Origin: an archaeon
GTDB lineage: Archaea; Nanobdellota; Nanobdellia; Woesearchaeales; GW2011-AR9
Assembly: GCA_018696395.1 (NCBI GenBank)
Contig: JABHQR010000014.1
Coordinates: 1-59,884, forward strand
DNA length: 59,884 nt
Reading direction: 5' to 3'
In this document: positions 35,876-44,140 of the stretch, piece by piece
Layout of the letters: the number at the start of each line of letters is the position of its first letter
How positions within the stretch are numbered: the first letter of the stretch is position 1
The notes under the pieces: generated by a model
What the model was told of the DNA's origin: nothing
Seen by the model: only the letters and a program-made list of their open reading frames with translations
The model's database searches: none
Position numbers and translations under genes: made by a program

Positions 35876-36263
35876 TCAGGGGATTTTCTATCACTTGCAG
35901 AAAGAAGTTTCATTTTTTTTTAAATACCTGTTTTTTTCCCCCTTCATTCTCTTTTTATTTTATTCAGTTGGATTAATATTTCTATTGGGTTTGACCAGTT
36001 TATCTAATTATTCTCTTTATACAAGACCGTATTTATTCTTTGCTTTAGTTGCTTCAATAGGGGTGATTATTTTTATGTTAACTTCTAATAATTATTCATT
36101 AAGATTGTTGAAGAAAAATTGGAAAAAAATTCAATGTTTATCATATCTTGTATTTTTAGCAGTTTTGGTCCATTCTAGTTTAGTTAGTACTAGAAATTTA
36201 ACTAAATTTTATGTGGTATTTGGTTTGTTTGTTGTTTTGAAAATCTTGGAATGGAAAAAATAA
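35865..36263 (+). CDS. Small membrane protein, ferric-reductase/MsrQ-like heme domain (degenerate)
   Basis: A protein of up to 132 aa with four hydrophobic segments. The part MLTSNNYSLRLLKKNWKKIQ followed by YLVFLAVLVHSSLV resembles the LTS..S.R.LG..WK.LH.L.Y....LH pattern of MsrQ/YedZ-type heme membrane domains. The His expected after WKK is replaced by Gln, so heme binding would be incomplete. The GTG at 35865 overlaps the HD gene by 11 bp. A TTG at 35895 behind CAGGGGA is a better-spaced alternative start. The family link is tentative. Confidence 0.5.
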   Translation: MVFNQGIFYHLQKEVSFFFKYLFFSPFILFLFYSVGLIFLLGLTSLSNYSLYTRPYLFFALVASIGVIIFMLTSNNYSLRLLKKNWKKIQCLSYLVFLAVLVHSSLVSTRNLTKFYVVFGLFVVLKILEWKK

Positions 36264-36334
36264 CTTATTTTTTTGCTCTTTTTTGTTTAAATTAGTCTAT
36301 TTTTATTATCTCAACCTTAAATTAATAACGAAAT

Positions 36335-36345
36335 ATTTATAAATA
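36335..36345 (+). promoter_or_regulatory. TATA box of the EF-1alpha gene
   Basis: ATTTATAAATA is a close match to the archaeal TATA element. It predicts a leader of about 105 nt. Confidence 0.55.
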
Positions 36346-36413
36346 AGTTGCGAAGATGACAAACTTGTTATAATCGTCCTAATAATGAGGGGCATAATCA
36401 AAAACAAAAGAGG

Positions 36414-36447
36414 AATAATAAATAAGAAGATTATCTTGTTTATTGTT
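36414..36447 (+). promoter_or_regulatory. Long hairpin in the EF-1alpha leader
   Basis: AATAATAAATAAGA (36414-36427), loop AGATTA and TCTTGTTTATTGTT (36434-36447) pair along 14 bases with two G-U pairs. It ends 13 bases before the ribosome site CGGAGGA (36459-36465). This could shield or expose the site, or stabilise the message. Confidence 0.45.
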
Positions 36448-36471
36448 AAAATTTAATCGGAGGATTGAAAT

Positions 36472-37764
36472 ATGGCAAAAGAAAAAGAACATATTAACTT
36501 AGTGTTTGTCGGTCACGTAGATCATGGTAAATCTACAACTGTAGGAAGGTTACTTTTCGATTCAGGAAATGTCGACGAGCAAGCTATGAGAAAGTTAAAG
36601 GAAAAAGCTCAACAGTTAGGTAAAAGCGGATTTGAATTTGCATTCGTTATGGATAACTTAAAAGAAGAGCAAGAAAGGGGAGTTACTATTGATTTAGCTC
36701 ACAAAAGATTTGATACTGATAAGTATTACTTTACAATTATTGACGCACCTGGTCACAGAGACTTTATCAAGAACATGATTACTGGTGCATCACAAGCAGA
36801 TTGTGCAGTTTTAGTTGTAGCAGCTAACGATGGTGTTAACGCACAAACTATTGAGCATTTAAGATTATCAAAAATCTTTGGTGTTGGCCAGTTAATTGTT
36901 GCAGTAAACAAAATGGACATTTCTGGTGTTGACTGGAGTGAAGACAGATACAAAGCTGTAGTTGAAGAAGTTAAGAAACACGCAGCTCAAGCTGGTTGGA
37001 AAGTTGATGATCTAAGATTCTTACCTATTGCATCTTTAGTTGGAGATAATGTTGTTAATAAATCTGAAAAATTATCATGGTGGACTGGTGACACTTTATT
37101 ACTGGCTATTGATAAATTTGATGCACCACAAAGGCCAACTGAATTACCTTTAAGATTACCTGTTCAGGATGTATATAATATTACTGGTATTGGTGTAGTA
37201 CCTGTTGGTAGAGTAGAGACTGGTATTATGAAAGTAGGTGACAAAGTTATTGCTGTACCTGGTAGAGAAGGTAAAGGCGTGCCTGGTGAAGTTAAATCTA
37301 TTGAGATGCATCACGAAATGCACCAACAAGCAGGTCCTAGTGACAACGTAGGTTTCAACGTAAGAGGTTTTGGTAAGAAAGATCTTGCAAGAGGAGACGT
37401 TATTGGTCATCAAGCTAGTGCACCTACTGTAGCTACTGAATTTACTGCACAGATTGTTATCATGAACCATCCAAGTGTTGTTACTGTTGGTTATACTCCA
37501 GTATTCCATATTCACACAGCACAGGTTGCATGTCAGTTTGTAGAAATTGTAAAGAAAATCAATCCTGCAACTGGTCAGGAAGTTACTGAGAACAAAGATA
37601 TTTTACGAAATGGTGATGCAGCTATTGTTAGGTTAAGACCTGTACAACCATTAGTTATCGAGAAGAACTCAGAAATTCCACAAATCTCAAGATTCGCAAT
37701 TAGAGATTCTGGTGTGACTGTAGCAGCAGGTATGTGTATGGATTTAGTTAAGAAAGAAATGTAA
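36472..37764 (+). CDS. tuf: Elongation factor 1-alpha (aEF-1A)
   Basis: This GTPase delivers aminoacyl-tRNA to the ribosome. It has 430 aa with [19 protein letters not shown] at the N terminus, [25 protein letters not shown] and NKMD, then the two beta-barrel domains. The last part [12 protein letters not shown] is typical of archaeal EF-1A. The ATG has a clear GGAGG site. S10 follows 197 bp downstream with its own promoter. Confidence 0.98.
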   Translation: MAKEKEHINLVFVGHVDHGKSTTVGRLLFDSGNVDEQAMRKLKEKAQQLGKSGFEFAFVMDNLKEEQERGVTIDLAHKRFDTDKYYFTIIDAPGHRDFIKNMITGASQADCAVLVVAANDGVNAQTIEHLRLSKIFGVGQLIVAVNKMDISGVDWSEDRYKAVVEEVKKHAAQAGWKVDDLRFLPIASLVGDNVVNKSEKLSWWTGDTLLLAIDKFDAPQRPTELPLRLPVQDVYNITGIGVVPVGRVETGIMKVGDKVIAVPGREGKGVPGEVKSIEMHHEMHQQAGPSDNVGFNVRGFGKKDLARGDVIGHQASAPTVATEFTAQIVIMNHPSVVTVGYTPVFHIHTAQVACQFVEIVKKINPATGQEVTENKDILRNGDAAIVRLRPVQPLVIEKNSEIPQISRFAIRDSGVTVAAGMCMDLVKKEM

Positions 37765-37774
37765 GTTTCTTTCT

Positions 37775-37801
37775 TGAATTTTTATTTTTATTTTTATTAA
37801 T
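37775..37801 (+). terminator. T-rich terminator after EF-1alpha
   Basis: Repeated ATTTTTATTTTTATTTTT follows the stop codon by about ten bases. Confidence 0.5.
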
Positions 37802-37865
37802 AACAAAACATCAAAAATCTTTTTTTAGATTTTTAGGCTTTGGAATTATTACATGATTCCAAAAC

Positions 37866-37876
37866 ATTTTTAAATA
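37866..37876 (+). promoter_or_regulatory. TATA-like box of the S10 gene
   Basis: TTTTTAAATAG stands about 95 bp before the S10 ATG and would give a leader of about 65-70 nt that includes the hairpin at 37903-37923. Confidence 0.45.
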
Positions 37877-37902
37877 GGTCACAACTTGAGTTGGCTAGTA
37901 AG

Positions 37903-37923
37903 CATAATAATATGATTATTATG
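37903..37923 (+). promoter_or_regulatory. Perfect hairpin in the S10 leader
   Basis: CATAATAAT, loop ATG and ATTATTATG form a 9-bp perfect stem near the predicted 5' end of the S10 message, about 40 bases before the ATG. Confidence 0.45.
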
Positions 37924-37961
37924 TGGTAAGTTAAATATTAATCATAAGGTTAAAGTAAAAT

Positions 37962-38276
37962 ATGGCACAAAGAGCAAGAATAAAATTAGCATCAACTGAA
38001 ATTGATAAAATCAATAAGATATGCGGTAGTATAAAAGAAATCGTTGATAAGACTGGTGTTGAAATGCGTGGTCCAATCCCATTGCCTACTAAGAAATTAA
38101 AAATAGCAACTAGGCGATCACCTGATGGTGAAGGTAAGGCTTCATGGGAAAGGTTTGAAATGCGTATTCACAAGAGATTAATTGAAATCGGAACCGATGA
38201 ACGAACATTAAGGTTAGTTATGAGAGTTCCAATCCCAGAAGGTCTTAACATTGAAATTGAAATGGTTAATATTTAA
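37962..38276 (+). CDS. rps10: Ribosomal protein S10 (uS10)
   Basis: A 104-aa small-subunit protein with the family features ARIKLASTE, GPIPLPTKKLKIATRRSPDG, the RFEMRIHKRLIEI core and a final VPIPEGLNIEIEM. In archaea it normally follows the EF-1alpha gene, as it does here. No clear Shine-Dalgarno site is seen before the ATG. Confidence 0.97.
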   Translation: MAQRARIKLASTEIDKINKICGSIKEIVDKTGVEMRGPIPLPTKKLKIATRRSPDGEGKASWERFEMRIHKRLIEIGTDERTLRLVMRVPIPEGLNIEIEMVNI

Positions 38277-38376
38277 TCATTAATTTTTTAATTAACATTT
38301 CTTACATTATTATCTGTTATGTTTATTTATTTTTTTCTAATATTTGATTTTTTATTTATTTTTGAAATACGTGGGA

Positions 38377-38625
38377 TTATCTCCATTCACTGTGGCCAAA
38401 CGCTACAAATAAATCGAAACCTTTAACGTTTGGGATATCGCATGCACCATAACAATCTCCTGCCCAGAAAGTGATTTTAATATTTTGATATCTAGTTTTA
38501 ATTTGTTCTTGGATTTCTTTGGCTCTTGGCTTAAGTCCATCTGGAAGTTGAATTAGGATAGTATTAGGTTTACTTTTTTTAATTTCTTTATACAACTTTT
38601 CTAATTCAAGGTTAAGTTTAAGCAT
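38377..38625 (-). CDS. dph2: Split diphthamide synthase Dph2, N-terminal domain
   Basis: The 82 aa match domain 1 of archaeal Dph2, the radical-SAM-like enzyme that puts the 3-amino-3-carboxypropyl group on the EF-2 histidine. Markers are ILIQLPDGLKPRAKEI, AGDCYGACDIP with the first cluster-ligand Cys (residue 62) and the closing DLFVAFGHSE. A TAA follows directly after EWR. Nothing resembling domains 2-3 lies in the 100 bp beyond it. The missing domains with the other two ligand cysteines are encoded intact at 50092-50769. The ATG has no ribosome site and may be leaderless (AT-rich box about 30 bp upstream). I read it as one half of a split enzyme, not a relic, because both halves are open and complementary. 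Confidence 0.8.
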   Translation of the reverse strand: MLKLNLELEKLYKEIKKSKPNTILIQLPDGLKPRAKEIQEQIKTRYQNIKITFWAGDCYGACDIPNVKGFDLFVAFGHSEWR

Positions 38626-38695
38626 GTTTGTTATAGTTTAATAGTTTTTATTAAAATGTTTCTTGTTCTTTTTTAATTTTAGAAAAAATTATTAT

Positions 38696-39256
38696 TTATT
38701 TGATCAATTCTTCATAAACTTCTTTTGATTTATTGTATACTTTATCATATAAACTATTTCCTTTTGCATCTATGGAAACAATTACTGGGAAATCTTTAAC
38801 TTCAAATTCCCAAATAGCTTCTGCCATTCCAAATTCTTTTTTATATGTTGATTTAACTTTCATACTGTTGGCATACAAAACTCCTGCCCCCCCTACCGCA
38901 GATAAATATACTGCTTTACCTTTTAATGCTTCTTTGACTTCTTTGCTCATTCCACCTTTACCTATGATTGCTTTAATATTGTGCTCTTCAATTAATTGTG
39001 GTGTGTATAAACTCATTCTGTTGCTTGTTGTAGGTCCAGCAGAAATAACTTGGTTATTTTTAATTATTGGGCCACAATGATAAATTATTCCATTGTTGAT
39101 TTTAGTTCTAATGTTTTGTTCTTTCTCAGATTTTTCTAATAAAAATAGGTGTACTTTATCTCTAGCGGTGAAAATGGTTCCTGAGATTAAAATTTTATCA
39201 CCAACATTTAGTTTGATAATATCTTCAGTTTTTAATGGTGTAGTTAGTCTGATCAT
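38696..39256 (-). CDS. fumB: Class I fumarate hydratase, beta (C-terminal) subunit
   Basis: A 186-aa subunit of the two-subunit iron-sulfur fumarase. The family motifs are ISAGPTTSNRMSLY, IIGKGGMSKEV and the YLSAVGGAGVLYA loop. It closes the active site over the cluster held by the alpha subunit and converts fumarate to malate. Its ATG overlaps the alpha stop codon in TAATG, so the two are translationally coupled and probably made in equal amounts. L(+)-tartrate dehydratase shares the fold and cannot be fully excluded. Confidence 0.9.
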   Translation of the reverse strand: MIRLTTPLKTEDIIKLNVGDKILISGTIFTARDKVHLFLLEKSEKEQNIRTKINNGIIYHCGPIIKNNQVISAGPTTSNRMSLYTPQLIEEHNIKAIIGKGGMSKEVKEALKGKAVYLSAVGGAGVLYANSMKVKSTYKKEFGMAEAIWEFEVKDFPVIVSIDAKGNSLYDKVYNKSKEVYEELIK

Positions 39257-40101
39257 TATGATTTGACCTCTTCACTTAATTTTAACGTCCCTTTTCTTAA
39301 TGCCCAACATGAGATAGAAATCCCTACAAAATAAGACGCAGGGTGACTTATTGAGCTTGTAATTTTTACACCTAAACAAGTTGAGTTTCCACCTAAACCT
39401 AATGGTCCAATGTTTAATTTATTAAGTTCATTTAGTGTTTTTTTTTCTAATATCTCAAGTATTGGTGTGATATTTTTATCATCAATTTTTCTTAACAATT
39501 GTTGTTTTGAATTGTGGGCAACTTCTTCAATACAACTTCCAACCGCAACTCCAACAATGTATGGTGGACAACCTTTTCCTTGAGCTTGGAAAATTGAGTC
39601 AATGATACATTTTTTTACACCTTGTAAATTTCTATGAGCGTTAAGTTTTTGATTAGGTAATTTGTAAATTCCAGAAATATTTTCAGATCCCCCTCCTTTC
39701 AAAATCAGTTTGATCATTAGTTTATTTGGTTCGTTTGATTCTTTGAAATGAATTATTGGAACATTACCTTTATTTTCTCCTGAAATGCAGTCGACTGCGT
39801 TTGGTCTTAAAGGTACTTGTTCAGTAGCAATGTTTGTTGCTTTGATAATATCTCTAGTTAATTCTTCTTCTGTAATATTTTTTGGTCTTTTTATATAAAA
39901 AATAGGAATGCCGGTATCTTGACAAATTGGTTTTGATTCAGATTTAGCTTTTTCAAGGTTTGTTAAAATATTGTTAAGAATTTCTTTTCCAGTTGAATTA
40001 GTTTCTTTTTGATAAGCTTCTTGTAATCCTATTGTTATGTCTTCCGGAAGTTGTGTAGCAGTTTTTCTGAGAAGTTCAACTATCTGGTTAGTCAAGTCCA
40101 T
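39256..40101 (-). CDS. fumA: Class I fumarate hydratase, alpha (N-terminal) subunit
   Basis: This 281-aa subunit carries the catalytic [4Fe-4S] cluster. The three Cys ligands are in PICQDTGIP (about residue 60), KGCPPYIVG (about 178) and GGNSTCLGVK (about 240). Substrate-binding residues are in NAVDCISGENKG. No other tricarboxylic-acid-cycle gene is nearby, so it may serve amino-acid or purine metabolism (fumarate removal). The end is joined to the beta gene by TAATG. Confidence 0.92.
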   Translation of the reverse strand: MDLTNQIVELLRKTATQLPEDITIGLQEAYQKETNSTGKEILNNILTNLEKAKSESKPICQDTGIPIFYIKRPKNITEEELTRDIIKATNIATEQVPLRPNAVDCISGENKGNVPIIHFKESNEPNKLMIKLILKGGGSENISGIYKLPNQKLNAHRNLQGVKKCIIDSIFQAQGKGCPPYIVGVAVGSCIEEVAHNSKQQLLRKIDDKNITPILEILEKKTLNELNKLNIGPLGLGGNSTCLGVKITSSISHPASYFVGISISCWALRKGTLKLSEEVKS

Positions 40102-40161
40102 AAGGTTATGTTAAAATAAATAATATATAAATTTGATTGGCTTTGAGAATGTTAAACTTAT

Positions 40162-41355
40162 TTATTGGACATACTTTTTGTTAACATTAGCTTTAATCTG
40201 CTTCTCATTAATTCTAAATAAAATTGCCCCAATAATAATAATAATCCCCATCATAATAAATGCTAAAATTAAATTTTCATTAGCAATTTTACCAATGATT
40301 AACCTCATTGTAGCAAGATAAATTGATAAAATTATTGAAATTATTGATAATACTGTTGCTCGATTATGACTTTCAATATGGTCATTCTGGTACTGTGAAA
40401 AAAGTGGGTCTCTTAAATTCATTGATCCTTTAAGGAGTATGAAAGTTAACAAGGAAATAATTGGTCCAACGAAAAAAGCCATAATTAAATATAGTATTCC
40501 TGGAAAAATTGTTGCTATAAATATTGTTAGATTCATACCAAGTTTTTTTTCAATCAAATAAGCATATTTCATTAGTATTGCTCCTAAAGTCATTCCAATT
40601 GCTAATGTAACTCCCCATAATGAATTTTGTACTGTTGCCATTAAAAAGTATGGTTGAAAAAGAAAAAGTAGTATGTGGGTGAATGGTTCAGTTAATATAA
40701 GGAGATAGATTATTCTTCTAAGTGATTTGTTTCTTAAAACTTGAATTGAAGAATCTTTAAACAAAATTAAGGGATTAACTTCTTTTATTTTTTTGTGATG
40801 TTTTCTTTCTGTGATAAATAATGAAATTATTAATGATATTATGGATCCAATTGTAAACATCCAGATAAGTAGTACAAACGTTTCTGGTTCATGGCTTCTG
40901 GCAATATACCCTCCAACTGTTACAGCGATAACACATGCAACTAAAGAATATGAATTAATTGATCCCCATACTTTACTCATCTCTTTTTCTCTTTTTTGAA
41001 ATTTAAGTGTGTCATAAACTAATGCTTCTACTGCACCTGAACCAAATGCGATCCCAATACCAAACAAAATCTGTATGGTCATAAATTCAAAGTAAGTTTG
41101 AGCATAAATTGTCCAAATATTACCAATTATGTAAAATATAATTAATGATGTTAAAGATAATTTTCGGCTAATTTTGTCTGCAATAATTCCAGTTGGTAAT
41201 TCTGCAAGTAATACTGCAATTATTAACACTGCTTCAAGTGAAATTACTTGAAATGTGTCTAAACCTCTTGAGAAGTAAAATAAGGTAATAATCGGTGAGA
41301 AGAAAAATAATGATTTGAAAAAATAAACCCATTTAAGTTTAGTAATGTTGTTCAT
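40162..41355 (-). CDS. Major facilitator superfamily transporter
   Basis: This 397-aa protein has 12 predicted membrane segments in two halves. The loop between segments 2 and 3 reads GIIADKISRK, the MFS signature. The later central cytoplasmic loop is basic (ITERKHHKK). It resembles drug- or sugar-efflux MFS proteins. The substrate is unknown. There is no gene beside it that would show its cargo. Confidence 0.85.
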   Translation of the reverse strand: MNNITKLKWVYFFKSLFFFSPIITLFYFSRGLDTFQVISLEAVLIIAVLLAELPTGIIADKISRKLSLTSLIIFYIIGNIWTIYAQTYFEFMTIQILFGIGIAFGSGAVEALVYDTLKFQKREKEMSKVWGSINSYSLVACVIAVTVGGYIARSHEPETFVLLIWMFTIGSIISLIISLFITERKHHKKIKEVNPLILFKDSSIQVLRNKSLRRIIYLLILTEPFTHILLFLFQPYFLMATVQNSLWGVTLAIGMTLGAILMKYAYLIEKKLGMNLTIFIATIFPGILYLIMAFFVGPIISLLTFILLKGSMNLRDPLFSQYQNDHIESHNRATVLSIISIILSIYLATMRLIIGKIANENLILAFIMMGIIIIIGAILFRINEKQIKANVNKKYVQ

Positions 41356-41522
41356 TCATTTTGAAAATTGTTAGCTGTTTAAATAAATTACTTTGTAAAT
41401 CTAGCTTTGATATGCGAAAACTATTTAAATCAAAAAATACTTCTAAAGTAAAGATGATTGATTTTTAGAACTAATCTAAAATTAAAATTAAATGAAAAAC
41501 TTAAAAAAGAGGTAGATTAAAA

Positions 41523-42434
41523 ATGGGATGGTTTAGTGGAAGTATAAAGAAAGTAATGCGGGCAGCACAAAAAAGACATGCAGTTCCTTTAAACAAAGCA
41601 AGAAAAATTGATGTTCAATTAGAAAATGCTTTGACTGCGATTCAGGACAAGTATAAACATTCAACAAATAATGAGGGTGTACAACTTCAAGCCGCTATGA
41701 GGGCTTTTTATAGTAGGGTCAGTGTTGTAAAACATATAGAAAGAGATTTAGTATCTATGGCTGAGGATATTGCAGTTGATGAAAAAGTTGTAAACCAATT
41801 ACTTGGGTTACAAAAGTTTGCTAATTCAACTTGGCTCCTTCTTGAGAAAGATTTTAAAGATACCTATCGAGATTTTAAAAGGATGAAGAAGAAATGGGAT
41901 CTGACAAGTGAAGTTTCAGAACAAAGACGATATGTAGATCAGCAACTTAATGATTTAAAAGTACTTATCCCTAAGTTGGAATTAGCATTAAGTTCTACAC
42001 AAAGTGCAATGGAATCAGGTGGAGAATTCCACGGTAGAAATCATGATACTACTACTAGGACTAATCGAGTTATTGAATTAGAAAATTCAATTAAAGAAGC
42101 TAAAAGGTATATTGCGCAACTTCTTGCAGCAAGGGCTTCAACTAAGTTAGCTTCAGATTTAGGTATTGAATTATATGATTATTGGAAAAATTTAACTGTG
42201 AAATTGGATAAGCATGAATTACCTTCAATTAGTTTCTTAAGTGATAAGAAGCATAAGAAAGAAATTGAAAATATGAGAAAATTAATTGATCAAGAACTTG
42301 CTTCAATCATGATGGCTATGAAAGAGTTAAATGATGAGTTGGTACTATTTGAAAGTATTGGTGTTGAAGTTCTTTCAAAATCAAGAAAAAGAAGACTTGT
42401 TAGATCAATCCAACAATTAGCTATGGAACAATAA
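41523..42434 (+). CDS. Helical cytoplasmic protein of unknown function
   Basis: This 303-aa protein is mostly alpha-helical and rich in Lys, Glu, Gln and Ala with heptad-like stretches (about 120-170 and 235-300). It starts with a short hydrophobic or amphipathic segment, GWFSGSIKKVMRAAQKRH, which could touch the membrane. I do not recognise a family. The pattern is reminiscent of ESCRT-III/PspA-like helical proteins, but the evidence is weak. A TTTAAATC promoter box precedes it and AAAGAGGT is the ribosome site. Confidence 0.65.
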   Translation: MGWFSGSIKKVMRAAQKRHAVPLNKARKIDVQLENALTAIQDKYKHSTNNEGVQLQAAMRAFYSRVSVVKHIERDLVSMAEDIAVDEKVVNQLLGLQKFANSTWLLLEKDFKDTYRDFKRMKKKWDLTSEVSEQRRYVDQQLNDLKVLIPKLELALSSTQSAMESGGEFHGRNHDTTTRTNRVIELENSIKEAKRYIAQLLAARASTKLASDLGIELYDYWKNLTVKLDKHELPSISFLSDKKHKKEIENMRKLIDQELASIMMAMKELNDELVLFESIGVEVLSKSRKRRLVRSIQQLAMEQ

Positions 42435-42501
42435 TTGTTTCTTTTTTTTAATTATTTTTATTTTATGACAAAGAATTATGTCTGGTAATTTTATTATTTA
42501 A

Positions 42502-43578
42502 TTATTCAATTAATCTTAAATAAGGAATTTCTATTTGTTCAGGTAAGTCTTCTTGTATAGAAAAATCTAATGAACCAACTGCTTTAGATAAACTTTCTCC
42601 TAAATTTTTCATGTGAAAATAAGTTCCAACTTCATATATTAGGAAGTTTATCATTGAAGGAGATACGTGTCCTTTATTAGCTGTTTGAAATAATGTTTCT
42701 TTCATATTTTCTTCTGTTTCAAATTGGTCTAGGTCTGTTCCATCTAAAAAAGCTAATAATGGGATACAATTACTTAGTCTGATGTAAACATCTCCATTTG
42801 TTCTAAATTTATTACTTTTATGTTCTGGGATGATAATCTCTTCAATTTCAGAACGATTATAAGATTTTGGTGTACCTAATTCTTTACAAACCCTTTCATC
42901 TTCTGAATCACTTGGACTATGAAAATATTTACAGTAATCATAAATTACTGAACCTAATGATTCATATAAAAATTTATTACTGTACTGGTCAATGAAATTT
43001 TCTGCACATAGCCTGTCTTCAAAATAAAGTTCAAGGATACCTGCCATTCCTGTTGATTGGTTTTCTAAATTATCTACTTGAATTAAATCTGTTTGTTTAT
43101 TAGTATCATTTCCTTTAGAAGCTTCAATAAAATCTCCAATGGTATAACCAGTATCATAGTAACCTAACTCTTCAACTTTACCACTTCCACCTTTTAGTAT
43201 GAAATCAATAATACTTTCTAACTTATCTGCTCTAATTAGGTTTGAACTATCAATTTTACTTGTAATTAAATAGTTGTTATCATTGAAAGGATAGTTATCA
43301 TTCCTTTTTAATTTATTATTGAAATAATTTTTAATTATATCAAAGATGTTTGAGAAAATATTTTTACTTTTATTTTTTTCAATGAGAACTTCATTTTTAA
43401 CACTTGAGTTAAATGTGCTTTCTGAATAACTTTCTATTGGATTATTTTTTGGAGGGTATGTTAAAATTTTGTTTCCAACACTTAATGTTGTTTTTCTATT
43501 TTTTAAATCTGGTTTTGAACTTTGACTTTTAGTTTCATTTACCTTAAAATAATCTTTTAAATTAACTACTTCTGCCAT
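42502..43578 (-). CDS. Hypothetical protein
   Basis: A 358-aa protein with a low-complexity, Asn/Ser/Lys-rich first third (about 1-110) and a more ordered part from about 120 on. I recognise no domain, signal peptide or membrane segment. The TATA-like element on this strand (around 43601-43613) is 25-35 bp before the ATG, so the message may be leaderless. It has good coding character, but function cannot be assigned. Confidence 0.6.
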   Translation of the reverse strand: MAEVVNLKDYFKVNETKSQSSKPDLKNRKTTLSVGNKILTYPPKNNPIESYSESTFNSSVKNEVLIEKNKSKNIFSNIFDIIKNYFNNKLKRNDNYPFNDNNYLITSKIDSSNLIRADKLESIIDFILKGGSGKVEELGYYDTGYTIGDFIEASKGNDTNKQTDLIQVDNLENQSTGMAGILELYFEDRLCAENFIDQYSNKFLYESLGSVIYDYCKYFHSPSDSEDERVCKELGTPKSYNRSEIEEIIIPEHKSNKFRTNGDVYIRLSNCIPLLAFLDGTDLDQFETEENMKETLFQTANKGHVSPSMINFLIYEVGTYFHMKNLGESLSKAVGSLDFSIQEDLPEQIEIPYLRLIE

Positions 43579-43672
43579 CTTGGTATTAGTAATGTGGGTT
43601 TCTTTATAAATACTTTCTTTTATTGTTACTCAAACGTAGAAACAAACAACAAATTTCAAGGTATTTGGGAAA

Positions 43673-43735
43673 ATGAGCGGTATCTTAGCTTCTCATAAAC
43701 AGAAAAGGTTAAAAAGGGTAAATCAAGTGTTTTAA
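43673..43735 (+). CDS. Possible 20-aa basic leader peptide before the RimB-like gene
   Basis: An ATG gives a 20-codon frame (MSGILASHKQKRLKRVNQVF) ending 6 bp before the next start. A GGGAAA lies just ahead of the ATG. It may be chance or a coupling peptide; there is no further support. Confidence 0.2.
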   Translation: MSGILASHKQKRLKRVNQVF

Positions 43736-43741
43736 GTTAAT

Positions 43742-44083
43742 ATGATAAACCGGAGAGTGTTAGGTTTAACTGAAGAAATAGTTGTAATTGGTAATGAAAA
43801 CCAAAATTTAACTGTTAGAATAGATACTGGTGCCACTTGTTCTTCAATTGATATTAAATTAGCAGAGAAATTAGGTTGGGGTCCAGTAGTAAGAAATAGG
43901 ATCGTTAAATCTGCGAGTGGAATTAAAAAAAGAGAAATGGTTAAAGGTGAAGTGGTAATTCAAGGATTACAATTAGATGGGGAATTTACTTTAGCTGATC
44001 GATCTCATATGACTTACCCAATACTTATTGGGCAGAACATTTTGAAAGAAGGAATGTTTTTAGTTGATCCAATGAAAGATTAA
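43742..44083 (+). CDS. RimB-like retropepsin-type aspartic protease (ATP-dependent zinc protease family)
   Basis: This 113-aa protein has the single-lobed aspartic protease pattern: VRIDTGATCSSID (catalytic DTGA near residues 29-32), the flap region and the hydrophobic YPILIGQNILK near the end. In bacteria RimB-type proteins act with RimK glutamate ligase and trim the polyglutamate tails it makes. Here a RimK gene follows after 57 bp, so the pairing is preserved. It should be a homodimer, since one lobe is encoded. Confidence 0.85.
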   Translation: MINRRVLGLTEEIVVIGNENQNLTVRIDTGATCSSIDIKLAEKLGWGPVVRNRIVKSASGIKKREMVKGEVVIQGLQLDGEFTLADRSHMTYPILIGQNILKEGMFLVDPMKD

Positions 44084-44140
44084 AAATTAAAATATTATTA
44101 ATTATAATTAAAATAAACTATAACAGAGATGATGTAATAT

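Noticed and set aside
36348-36420. C/D box RNA before EF-1alpha (GAAGATGAC)
   Set aside because: No CTGA box in reach; the region fits an mRNA leader.
38377-38625. The short Dph2 fragment as a decayed pseudogene
   Set aside because: The frame is intact, key residues are kept, and the exact missing part is found as another intact gene in the window.
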